64,000 nucleotides of DNA from CAVVJA01 sp963779485. GTDB lineage: Bacteria > Actinomycetota > Actinomycetes > Mycobacteriales > Jatrophihabitantaceae. The stretch spans positions 62,001 through 126,000 of the forward strand of contig CAVZYJ010000005.1 of NCBI GenBank assembly GCA_963779485.1, in the 5' to 3' direction. A program made the translations under genes and the position numbers. The notes beneath the pieces are model-generated. The model was not told the origin of the DNA. It worked only from the letters and a program-made list of their open reading frames with translations, and ran no database searches. Shown here one piece after another: positions 7,286 through 14,151 of this stretch (position 1 is the stretch's first letter; each line of letters starts with the position of its first letter).

Positions 7286-8542
7286 GTGGACACTCTCCTG
7301 GTCGGCCGCGATCGAGAGCTAGCCGAGATCGATCGGCTGCTCGCCGCCGCCCGCGCCGGCCGTGGGGCAGACGTCCTAGTGACGGCGCTACACGCGCGGC
7401 ACGACGCGCTCACCGGGCCGGATGACATCGCCGAGCGGCTTGCCGTCGCCGAGCGGGCCGGCCGGCTGGCTCGCGGCCGGCTGGCTCGCGGGCGGATGGA
7501 TCGAGCCGACGTCGCGTTCTGGGCCCATCTGTGGCGCATCGACGACAACTTGCAGCTCGGCCGGATGGACGAGGTCGCCGCCCGGGACGAACAATCCCTG
7601 GCCCACCTCGTCGACGCGTTGGGCTGGCCAATCGCCCGGTGGCACCTCGTGCGGCTGCGCGCGGCGCTGGCTCTGATGACCGGCGATTTCCCGGCCGCCA
7701 TCTCGGCGACCGAAAAGGGCGTCGAGCTGGCCCTCCGCGGCCAGGATCCAACCGCGCGGCTCCTGTCGCTGGGCTTCCGACTCGAGATCGGGAGGTACAC
7801 CGCGTACCCCGTTCCGCTGGATGGCCTGCTCGACGAGATGGCCGACCTGGCCGCTCCACGCGACGCGCCGATCGGACTCGCGCTCCTGGCCGTGCACCGC
7901 GCGCAGCGAGACGACCTGAGTGCGGCCCGACAGCTGATGGAGCAAGCGGCGGCGCAGCCCGCCGCGGCGCTGACCGCGCGTGAGCGCGAGATCGTCATGC
8001 TGGTCGCCGAAGGGCGGTCGAACCGGGACGTCGCCCGTCGTCTCGTGCCGGCGATCGCAGCCGGCAGCCATGCCCTCGCTGCGGCGGCCAGTTCCGTCGA
8101 GATCGCGGCACGCGGCGCGTTCGGCGGCCGTGTGCACGCGACGATCGATCTGCTCGACGTTCAGGTCGACGTCGCGGCCGAATCGAGCGCGTCGCAAGCG
8201 CGGGCAACGTTCGACATGACGTCGTTCCACTCGGGCAACGCCCATCGCGACAAGGACATCCGGAACCGATTCTTCCGGGCCAACGAGCACCCCTCCATGA
8301 CGTTCACCAGCACCGAGTTGCGGACCGGCGCCGACGGCAGGTGGGAACGGCTCGGGCGGCTCGAGTACCGCGCTGCCTGCGAGATCACGCTGGTGCTGAC
8401 CTCGCTCGAAGCCGACGGCGCGGGATTCCGAGCCCAGGGCACCGCGACCGTCGACCGCTACAGCTGCGGAGTGACGAAGGGTCGCGGGCTGATCGGGCGG
8501 TGGGTCGAGGTGACGGTGTCCGTGCGGCTCCGCCCGGCCTGA
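7286..8542 (+). CDS. Chimeric frame: remnant of a LAL/LuxR regulator fused to a YceI-like domain
   Basis: 418 residues from a GTG, open without interruption. Residues 1-27 (LLVGRDRELAEIDRLLAAA) are the start of the AAA domain of a large LuxR (LAL) regulator. The Walker A/B region that should follow is missing, and the text jumps to the TPR-like part (ALHARHDALTGPDDIAERL). Around 230-255 the LuxR helix-turn-helix begins (LTAREREIVMLVAEGRSNRD) but stops before the recognition helix. The rest (about 260-418) looks like a YceI domain (TFDMTSFHSGN, KDIRNRFFRANEHPSMTF), a lipocalin-like lipid-binding fold. The regulator half cannot bind ATP and probably not DNA. It has a short in-frame duplication (GRLARGRLARG). 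This is either a deletion fusion making a hybrid or a pseudogene in front of a YceI gene that starts internally. Confidence 0.7.
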   Translation: MDTLLVGRDRELAEIDRLLAAARAGRGADVLVTALHARHDALTGPDDIAERLAVAERAGRLARGRLARGRMDRADVAFWAHLWRIDDNLQLGRMDEVAARDEQSLAHLVDALGWPIARWHLVRLRAALALMTGDFPAAISATEKGVELALRGQDPTARLLSLGFRLEIGRYTAYPVPLDGLLDEMADLAAPRDAPIGLALLAVHRAQRDDLSAARQLMEQAAAQPAAALTAREREIVMLVAEGRSNRDVARRLVPAIAAGSHALAAAASSVEIAARGAFGGRVHATIDLLDVQVDVAAESSASQARATFDMTSFHSGNAHRDKDIRNRFFRANEHPSMTFTSTELRTGADGRWERLGRLEYRAACEITLVLTSLEADGAGFRAQGTATVDRYSCGVTKGRGLIGRWVEVTVSVRLRPA

Positions 8543-8545
8543 CGG

Positions 8546-8881
8546 CTACTCGGTGGTGACGCCGGTGCTGACGTGCCGAACCGCAGGCGTCAATGGACGT
8601 ATGGCCGGCGGCTGCGCCAACAGGTCCTCGAGTTCGAGCTGCAAGGCCCGGAAGAAGTCGTGCCGGAAATGGGCCTGCACGGCCTCTCCGTCCGCGAACT
8701 CCTCCCACATCCAGATGAGGTCCTCGTCGTTGGGATCGGTGGCCACGGTGTACAGCGTGGTACCAGGCTCGCCGTCGTCGAGCGTGCGCGCGTAGTTGCC
8801 CAGCACTCGGACGAGTTCGTCGCGAAGGCCATGTTTCGCTGTCAACTGAACCAGGGCACCGAACTGTGCTGTCTCGCTCAC
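8546..8881 (-). CDS. Putative antibiotic-biosynthesis-type (ABM) monooxygenase
   Basis: 111 residues from a GTG at 8881 (SETAQFGALVQLTAKHG...); upstream sequence does not look coding. A single ABM/dimeric alpha-beta barrel domain fits the length and patterns: a first strand FGALVQLTAKHG, the helix RDELVRVLGNYART, then LYTVATDPNDEDLIWMWEEF and a helix with HFRHDFF. Such proteins are cofactor-free quinol monooxygenases or heme-degrading enzymes; substrate cannot be told. It ends four bases from the chimeric gene, convergent with it, and its upstream side holds the csp terminator. Confidence 0.82.
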   Translation of the reverse strand: MSETAQFGALVQLTAKHGLRDELVRVLGNYARTLDDGEPGTTLYTVATDPNDEDLIWMWEEFADGEAVQAHFRHDFFRALQLELEDLLAQPPAIRPLTPAVRHVSTGVTTE

Positions 8882-8930
8882 GACCAACTCAACGATTGAC
8901 TGGGCCGGTGCATTCCGCCCCCGGGGACAC

Positions 8931-8965
8931 GAAACGGCCCGACCGTGCACCGGCCGGGCCGTTTC
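8931..8965 (-). terminator. Stem-loop terminator of the cold-shock gene
   Basis: GAAACGGCCCG (8931-8941) pairs perfectly with CGGGCCGTTTC (8955-8965), an 11-bp stem with a 13-nt loop, about 15 bases after the csp stop codon. The minus-strand 3' arm ends in GTTTC. It should stop transcription into the ABM gene. Confidence 0.82.
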
Positions 8966-8979
8966 CGTGCTGAGGTGGT

Positions 8980-9183
8980 TCAGCCGACGATGCGTACGCC
9001 GTCAGCCTGCGGGCCCTTGGGGCCCTGGGCGACTTCGAACTCGACGCGCTGACCCTCGTCCAGAGAGCGGTAGCCGTCAGCCTGGATGGCGGAGTAGTGG
9101 ACGAACACGTCCTGCCCACCATCCACGGCGATGAAGCCGTAGCCCTTCTCGTTGTTGAACCACTTCACGGTGCCCTGTGCCAC
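8980..9183 (-). CDS. Cold-shock protein (CspA family)
   Basis: 67 residues from a GTG at 9183, chosen because AAGGAG lies about five bases upstream; the in-frame GTG at 9189 overlaps that site. The single cold-shock domain (OB fold) carries RNP1 (KGYGFIAV) and RNP2 (VFVHYSAI), the surfaces that bind single-stranded RNA and DNA. It acts in the cytoplasm as an RNA chaperone. It is followed by a strong terminator and so is monocistronic. The gene sits between groEL and thrC as in Streptomyces. Confidence 0.97.
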   Translation of the reverse strand: MAQGTVKWFNNEKGYGFIAVDGGQDVFVHYSAIQADGYRSLDEGQRVEFEVAQGPKGPQADGVRIVG

Positions 9184-9878
9184 GTGCACTCCTTGCTAGG
9201 GCCTGCCGACGTCACACATCGTGCCATCGGGGTCTTCGTTCCTCGGTCCCGCTTCACCGCAGTGCACGTGCTCGCCGGCGAACCGGATGACACGTGGTCC
9301 TCGTTGTTCGAAACGCTCGTCACTCGACCGAGGCGAAAGGTACACGGCTGGCGCCGAAAGAGCCAGATCGACCCGCGGACATCGCGCGCGTGCTGCCAGT
9401 CGCCAATCATCCGGCGCGGGGCCGTTTCTGCGTCTCGGGCGGCGGCGCTTTCTGGCTACGCAGAGCGGCCGCCTTTGCTGGTTGCGACGCTGCGCGACAA
9501 GCAGGTAAGCCGCACCTTACGGCGGTGGCGGCCCGCCGCCGCAGGCTTCGGCGGCCGACCCTGCTGGCTACAGCGCGTCTGGGAGCACGGACAAGGTTGT
9601 GCCTATGGGTGCCTGGTGGCGATGCGGTGCGGTCTCTCGATCCGCGATCGATGCTGAATCCGTCTTAATGATGGCGGATTCTGGTTAGTGGACGGACCTG
9701 TTCCCGAGCCGAGGAACCTCACGGAACCGTAACACCGCCGTCGCGCGGGCCGGGACGCTGATGCGTACGCAGGCAAGCCCCGATTGCTTTAGCGCGCGCG
9801 AAGCACCCAGTACGCTCGGTACCCCCGCGAAGTTCGGCCAAGCGAGGATCTGACGCGGAGGAGCGCCGGTTCGGGCGA
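9184..9878. other. About 700-bp stretch without a convincing gene
   Basis: This stretch holds the csp promoter and leader at its left end and the sequence beyond the thrC stop at its right end. Open frames exist on both strands, but none has a family-like protein, a ribosome site with a sensible start, or support from neighbours. A weak hairpin (GAATCCG at 9656-9662 with CGGATTC at 9675-9681) is the only structure I noticed; it may end transcription near here. In some relatives a small MoaD-like gene lies between csp and thrC; I see no trace of it. Confidence 0.5.
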
Positions 9879-11150
9879 TCAGAGCAGTCCCGCCTCCCGA
9901 ATCCCCTTGACCGTCGGCGGGACGATTGCCGTCAGCTGGGCCGTTTCGGCCACGGCGTCGAGCGTCTTCAGCCCGTCTCCCGTGTTGTAGACGACGGTTT
10001 CCTGCGTGGAATCCACCGCGCCGGACTCGGTGAGCTTCTTCAACACCGCAACCGTCACGCCACCCGCGGTTTCGGCGAAGACGCCGGTCGTCCGCGCCAG
10101 GAGCCGAATTCCGGCTCGGATCTCGTCGTCGGTCACGTGAGCCATCGCGCCACCCGTACTCCGGACGGCGTCGAGTGCGTACGCCCCGTCCGCGGGGTTG
10201 CCGATGTTGAGCGATTTCGCGATGCCAGTCGGCTTCACCGGCTGCACGAAGTCCCAGCCGTTCTCGAACGCGGTGGCGATCGGCGCGCAGCCGGCCGATT
10301 GCGCGCCATAAACCCGCCACGACGACCGGGGCACGAGGCCGGCCGACGCCAGCTCGCGGAACGCCTTGTGCACCTTGGTCAGCAGCGAGCCCGAGGCCAT
10401 GGGTACGACGACCTGCGCCGGGAGCCGCCATCCCAACTGCTCGGCCACCTCGAAGCCGAGCGTCTTGGACCCTTCGGCGTAGTACGGCCGAACATTGACA
10501 TTCACGAACGCCGTCGACTCGAACTCGTCCAGCTCTGAGAGCTCGCTGCACAGCCGATTGACGTCGTCGTAGGAACCGTCGATACCGACCAATGTGCCGC
10601 CGTAGACGGCGCTCTGGACGACCTTCGCCGGCTCCAGGTCGGACGGGATGAATACGATCGAGCGCATTCCGATGCGGGCCGCGTGCGCCGAGACCGAGTT
10701 CGCGAGATTGCCCGTCGACGCGCACGCGATGCGGTCGAAGCCCAGTTCCCGCGCCGCCGTTATGGCGACGCTGACCACCCGGTCCTTGAACGAGTGCGTC
10801 GGATTGGCCGAGTCGTCCTTGATCCACACTGGGGCGGTGAAACCGAGCTCGTCGGCAAGCCGGTCGGCGCGGATCAGCGGAGTCATGCCGGTGCCCGAGT
10901 CGACCCGGGTCTGCGGATCCTGACCGACCGGCAGCAGGCCCGCGTAACGCCAGATCGAGTGCGGGCCGGCGGCGATATCCGCGCGAGCTACTCCAGCGAG
11001 CGCCGCCGAGTCGTAGCCGATCTCCAGCGGACCGAAGCATTCGGGGCAGGCGTGCTGGGCGCCGAGTGGATAGCGAGCGGAGCAATTGCGACAGACGAGC
11101 GCGACGGCCGGCGAGGCAGGGACCGCTGGGCGGTCCAGGACAGCAGTCAT
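9879..11150 (-). CDS. thrC: Threonine synthase (PLP enzyme) with N-terminal zinc-ribbon-like motif
   Basis: Converts O-phosphohomoserine to L-threonine and phosphate. 423 residues from the ATG at 11150. The N-terminus carries CxxC...CxxC (CRNCSARYPLGAQHACPEC), typical of actinobacterial ThrC, followed by a type II PLP fold: the PLP lysine in NPTHSFKDR, the CASTGNLANS loop, and MASGSLL. The gene is alone and preceded by a SAM-I riboswitch whose closing stem overlaps the ribosome-binding site, so high S-adenosylmethionine should switch it off. This makes sense because ThrC draws on homoserine phosphate, the branch point between threonine and methionine. I am very confident of the enzyme. Confidence 0.96.
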   Translation of the reverse strand: MTAVLDRPAVPASPAVALVCRNCSARYPLGAQHACPECFGPLEIGYDSAALAGVARADIAAGPHSIWRYAGLLPVGQDPQTRVDSGTGMTPLIRADRLADELGFTAPVWIKDDSANPTHSFKDRVVSVAITAARELGFDRIACASTGNLANSVSAHAARIGMRSIVFIPSDLEPAKVVQSAVYGGTLVGIDGSYDDVNRLCSELSELDEFESTAFVNVNVRPYYAEGSKTLGFEVAEQLGWRLPAQVVVPMASGSLLTKVHKAFRELASAGLVPRSSWRVYGAQSAGCAPIATAFENGWDFVQPVKPTGIAKSLNIGNPADGAYALDAVRSTGGAMAHVTDDEIRAGIRLLARTTGVFAETAGGVTVAVLKKLTESGAVDSTQETVVYNTGDGLKTLDAVAETAQLTAIVPPTVKGIREAGLL

Positions 11151-11166
11151 GGGCGAGGCCTTTCTC

Positions 11167-11315
11167 CTCATCTCTCCCCGACCAAGCTCTGGTCGCGGAC
11201 GGACTTGGCACCTGCTACGGCGGCCTCGCAGCGATCACGACGACGTGAGGCGAGTCAACGCAGTGGTTGCCGGGGCTTCATCGGGCCGGTCCCTCTGCCC
11301 CTCTGGATGAGCGGT
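11167..11315 (-). ncRNA. SAM-I riboswitch (S-box leader) of thrC
   Basis: Read on the minus strand, the leader has the SAM-I core almost letter for letter: CTCATCCAGAGGGGCAGAGG, then GGGACCGGCCCGATGAAGCC and CCGGCAACC, and later GGTGCCAAGTCCGTC. P1 is formed by CTCATC (11306-11311 on the plus strand as GATGAG) with GATGAG (11167-11172). The 3' strand of P1 runs straight into AGGAGAAAGG just before the thrC ATG. Ligand-stabilised P1 would therefore mask the ribosome-binding site, pointing to translational control with no separate terminator needed. Confidence 0.92.
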
Positions 11316-11373
11316 CTTCAGTTGTGCGTCCATGCTCTCATACGCCGCCGACCCGAACTGCCGGCGAACTGGA

Positions 11374-11919
11374 TCAGGCCGCGAAATCGGAGGTCAGCAC
11401 GACGATGAGCGGGCCCGGCGGCAACTCGGCGAATCGTGGCGCGATGCGCTTGATCGCGGGGAACTGCTGTTGCAGCCGTTCGGCCGCTGCCAGCGCCCCC
11501 GGGTTGGCCGGGTCGTAGTACACGCACGTCGACAGGATCTGATTGTCGAGCGTGCCGACGGAGGAGACCGTCCAGCCGCCCTGCTGGAACTCCTGCTTGG
11601 CGACATCCTGGGCGCCCGCGCCCGCGGTGTTGTTGAGCACGACGAGCGGAAGCGCGCTCGCCCGCTCGGGTACGGGGGGCGGCGTCGCTCGCGCGGACGT
11701 GCTCGGTGGCCGCGAGCTGGACGATCGAGTGGATTTCACCGCCGATGCCGGAACGCTCGTCGTGACCGTCGCCGTCTCCCGCCCCGCCTGCCGGCCCTCG
11801 GGACGTTGCAGCGCGATCAGCGAGACCGCACCCACGCCTAACCCGATGAGCATCAGCAGGACGCCGACAACTCGATCGATGCGCCACCACCCCGGCGAAC
11901 GGGGAGCGAGGTGCGACAC
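11374..11919 (-). CDS. LytR C-terminal-domain (LytR_C) membrane-anchored protein
   Basis: 181 residues. One membrane segment near residues 17-37 (VVGVLLMLIGLGVGAVSLIAL) is followed by a Ser/Thr/Pro-rich linker (about 45-85) and a C-terminal LytR_C domain (LPLVVLNNTAGAGAQDVAKQ, GTLDNQILSTCVYYDP, and a last strand GPLIVVLTSDF). The domain therefore lies outside the membrane. The family is linked with cell-envelope assembly, but a catalytic role is not known; the LCP phosphotransferase domain is absent. It is encoded just downstream of the DUF3263 gene on the same strand (29 bases apart), so the two are probably one operon. Confidence 0.87.
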   Translation of the reverse strand: MSHLAPRSPGWWRIDRVVGVLLMLIGLGVGAVSLIALQRPEGRQAGRETATVTTSVPASAVKSTRSSSSRPPSTSARATPPPVPERASALPLVVLNNTAGAGAQDVAKQEFQQGGWTVSSVGTLDNQILSTCVYYDPANPGALAAAERLQQQFPAIKRIAPRFAELPPGPLIVVLTSDFAA

Positions 11920-11948
11920 GGCGTCAGGCTAGTAGGCGCCGTTAGATG

Positions 11949-12275
11949 TCAGACGTCAATTCCGAGTCGACGCGCAGAACGCTGCCGCTGCCGCCCTGCG
12001 CGCAGCCGCCGCAGCCGCTTGACGAGCAGCGGATCGACGGCCAGAGCGGCCGGAGCGTCGATGAGCGTGTTGAGCACCTGGTAATAGCGGGTGGCCGACA
12101 TGTCGAACAGCTCGCGGATAGCCTGCTCTTTCGCGCCGGCGTACTTCCACCACTGCCGCTCGAACGTCAAGATCTCCCGATCGCGACGGCTCAGCCCGTC
12201 GATCAGGTCGGCATGCTCGGCGGTGTTCGCGCTCGCGGCCGCGGCATTCTGCACGTCGGCGGAGGCGGACTCCAT
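11949..12275 (-). CDS. DUF3263 protein, sigma-like helix-turn-helix
   Basis: 108 residues from the ATG at 12275; upstream codons look non-coding and GGGGGT lies about eight bases before it. The central part (LSRRDREILTFERQWWKYAG, then AKEQAIRELFDMSATRYYQ and VLNTLIDAP) is a DUF3263 domain, which resembles the region 4 helix-turn-helix of sigma factors. The C-terminus is Arg-rich (LRRLRAGRQRQRSARR). It is probably a small DNA-binding protein specific to actinobacteria; no target is known. It lies in a likely operon with the LytR_C gene, and its upstream region holds a DnaA-box pair. Confidence 0.86.
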   Translation of the reverse strand: MESASADVQNAAAASANTAEHADLIDGLSRRDREILTFERQWWKYAGAKEQAIRELFDMSATRYYQVLNTLIDAPAALAVDPLLVKRLRRLRAGRQRQRSARRLGIDV

Positions 12276-12382
12276 GCGGTGTACCCCCACGTTCTCCGGA
12301 TGGCCCTTTGCGAGGTTACCGTAGCTAATTGCATGCCTGTCATTCTCGTTGAAGCGGCGTCGCGGCGTGTCGTCTCGCGCAA

Positions 12383-12412
12383 GTTGTGGATAACTTCGCC
12401 GGCTGTCCACAG
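12383..12412. promoter_or_regulatory. Pair of DnaA-box-like sites
   Basis: 12384-12393 reads TTATCCACAA on the minus strand, a perfect DnaA box. At 12403-12411 the plus strand reads CTGTCCACA, one mismatch from the actinobacterial box TTGTCCACA. The two boxes face each other about 10 bases apart between the divergent DUF3263 and WXG100-like genes. Confidence 0.5.
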
Positions 12413-12484
12413 ATCGTCGCTCACCGTGGCGGAGCGTCGGACCCGCGGCGATGGTCGAGTCATGACTGTGCTTCCCGCCGGCTC

Positions 12485-12799
12485 ATGACCAGCCTGCTCG
12501 AACCCGCCGAACTTGCCGCCCTGGCACGCCGGGTTGACGGGTGGGCCGACGAGCTGCGCAATCGCGCCCGCAGCCTGCTCGCGGCCGCGTCAGCCGCCCG
12601 ATGGCAGTCAACCGCCGCGGAGGCGTTCCGCGGTCAGGCGAATGACCTGGCCGGCGCGCTTCGCGCATCCGCCCTGCACGTCGACGAGGCGGCTGCGGCG
12701 CTGCGGCGCCACGGCCGTCAGGTCGAGATCGTGGAATCCGCCATCGCCGCTCCGATCGAGTTCGCGGTCGATGTCGCCCTGGGCTGGCTCGGCGGGTAA
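12485..12799 (+). CDS. WXG100/ESX-like small helical protein
   Basis: 104 residues from the ATG at 12485; no clear ribosome-binding site. It is all helical and shows the hallmarks of ESX substrates: a first amphipathic helix, then WQSTAAEAFRGQANDLAGAL, a variant of the W-x-G turn with Ser-Thr in place of Gly (W-Q-S-T-A-A-E-A-F), and a second helix (LRASALHVDEAAAALRRHGR). There is no signal peptide. Such proteins are exported by type VII secretion as helical hairpins, often paired with a partner encoded next to them. It is five bases before a hydrolase whose N-terminus is also a helical bundle, so the two may be partners. The assignment rests on pattern only. Confidence 0.6.
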   Translation: MTSLLEPAELAALARRVDGWADELRNRARSLLAAASAARWQSTAAEAFRGQANDLAGALRASALHVDEAAAALRRHGRQVEIVESAIAAPIEFAVDVALGWLGG

Positions 12800-12804
12800 C
12801 GGCC

Positions 12805-14100
12805 ATGAACCCGATCGATGTCGACGGCGGCCCTGGGGGCATCACGGCACATCTGGCTGATCTGCGCCTCGCGGCCCAGCAGGTCGCCCAGCTCGCCGAC
12901 GACGTTGGGTGGCTGGCGGCCGAGTTGCACGCGGTGCTGTTTCATCCCGCGCTTGTGATCGCGGCCGGACTCGACCCCGTCGGCGCGGCCGAGGTGAGCG
13001 TCGCTATCTTCCGCGCTGCCGACGGGCCCGACGGGGTTACCCCTCTCGCTCTGCGCGGGACCAGTCTGGCGCTAGCGCTGCGCACCTCCGCGGCACGATA
13101 CGAAGCGGTCGACGAACTCACCCGGATCGCCGGTCCGATCCCGGAGCTGGTGGGTCAATTGCCCGCAGCCGCGGCGCAGACCACCGGAGTGGTGGCGGCG
13201 TCCGGCGCTGGCGCGGCGCTCCAGTACCTGGCCACACGTGATCCGCAGCTGGTCGACGTCGCGGTGAGCACTCTCGCCGCGCTGCTCACTGCGCGCGCCA
13301 CGCCGGCTGCGGCCGCAGAACTCGCCCGCCGCTTTCCGGACGGGCGGGCTGCGGTAGCCGATCTGGGGGTCGACCTCGCCGGCGACGGGCTCGGGCCGCC
13401 GCGGTCGCTTCGCGATCTCGTGGCTGCGGTTGACCGGCGCGCGGCAGGTCAGCCGGGTGAGATCGACGTGCGCGTCCTGACCCAGCCGGCACAACCGGGA
13501 GCCCCGCGGCATGTCGTCGTCGACATCCCCGGCACCAAGAGCTGGTCTCTCGCGGCCCACAACTCTGACGTGACGAGCCTTGCGACCAATCTCCGGTCGC
13601 TGGCTGGGGAGCGCACCGCCTACGAGGAGGGGATCGAGGTCGCGATGCGACAGGCCGGGGTCCGGCCGAACGACGACGTCGTTCTCGTCGGCCACAGCGA
13701 GGGCGGGATGGTGGCGGTCAACGCCGCGACTCGCTTAGCCCATACGGGCGAGTTCCGGGTCAGTCGCGTCATCTCGGCCGGCGCCCCGATCAGCGCACTC
13801 GTGGATCGAGTGCCGGCCTCGGTTCAGGTACTCGCGCTGGAGAACGCCGGCGATGTCGTTCCGCATCTCGACGGCCGACCCAATCCGGATCGGCCGAACG
13901 TCACGACCGTGACGGTGCACCACGACTACGGCGATGTCCGCCGCAACCACGACCTCGGCGACAGTTATCTCCCCGGCGCGGCCGACGTCGCGGCGAGCTC
14001 CGACCCGTCCGTTCGCGCATATCTGCAGGGGCTGGCGCCGTTTCTCGACGCGACGGCGATCCAGACCCGACGCTTCGTGATCACGAGGTCCTACCGATGA
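12805..14100 (+). CDS. Alpha/beta-hydrolase with N-terminal helical (ESX-like) region
   Basis: 431 residues. The first ~115 residues form a helical region (ITAHLADLRLAAQQVAQLAD...; LRTSAARYEAVDELTRIA) like the targeting part of type VII secretion substrates. After an Ala-rich stretch comes a serine-hydrolase domain: strand RHVVVDIPGTKSW, the nucleophile elbow VGHSEGG (Ser about 298), a following helix, and a late NAGDVVPHLDG segment with plausible acid residue and VTVHHDYGDV with candidate His. It resembles actinobacterial lipase/esterase-like proteins. No Sec signal peptide is visible, which fits export through the WXG100-like partner. The substrate is unknown. It overlaps nothing; the acyl-CoA ligase follows 51 bases later. 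Confidence 0.75.
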   Translation: MNPIDVDGGPGGITAHLADLRLAAQQVAQLADDVGWLAAELHAVLFHPALVIAAGLDPVGAAEVSVAIFRAADGPDGVTPLALRGTSLALALRTSAARYEAVDELTRIAGPIPELVGQLPAAAAQTTGVVAASGAGAALQYLATRDPQLVDVAVSTLAALLTARATPAAAAELARRFPDGRAAVADLGVDLAGDGLGPPRSLRDLVAAVDRRAAGQPGEIDVRVLTQPAQPGAPRHVVVDIPGTKSWSLAAHNSDVTSLATNLRSLAGERTAYEEGIEVAMRQAGVRPNDDVVLVGHSEGGMVAVNAATRLAHTGEFRVSRVISAGAPISALVDRVPASVQVLALENAGDVVPHLDGRPNPDRPNVTTVTVHHDYGDVRRNHDLGDSYLPGAADVAASSDPSVRAYLQGLAPFLDATAIQTRRFVITRSYR

Positions 14101-14151
14101 GCACGCTGCTCTGTGTTGCCCTGCTCACATTCCTGACGGACGATCACCGGC

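Noticed and set aside
9685..9878. A MoaD/ThiS-like gene between csp and thrC as in some relatives
   Set aside because: No frame has the family pattern or the C-terminal Gly-Gly.
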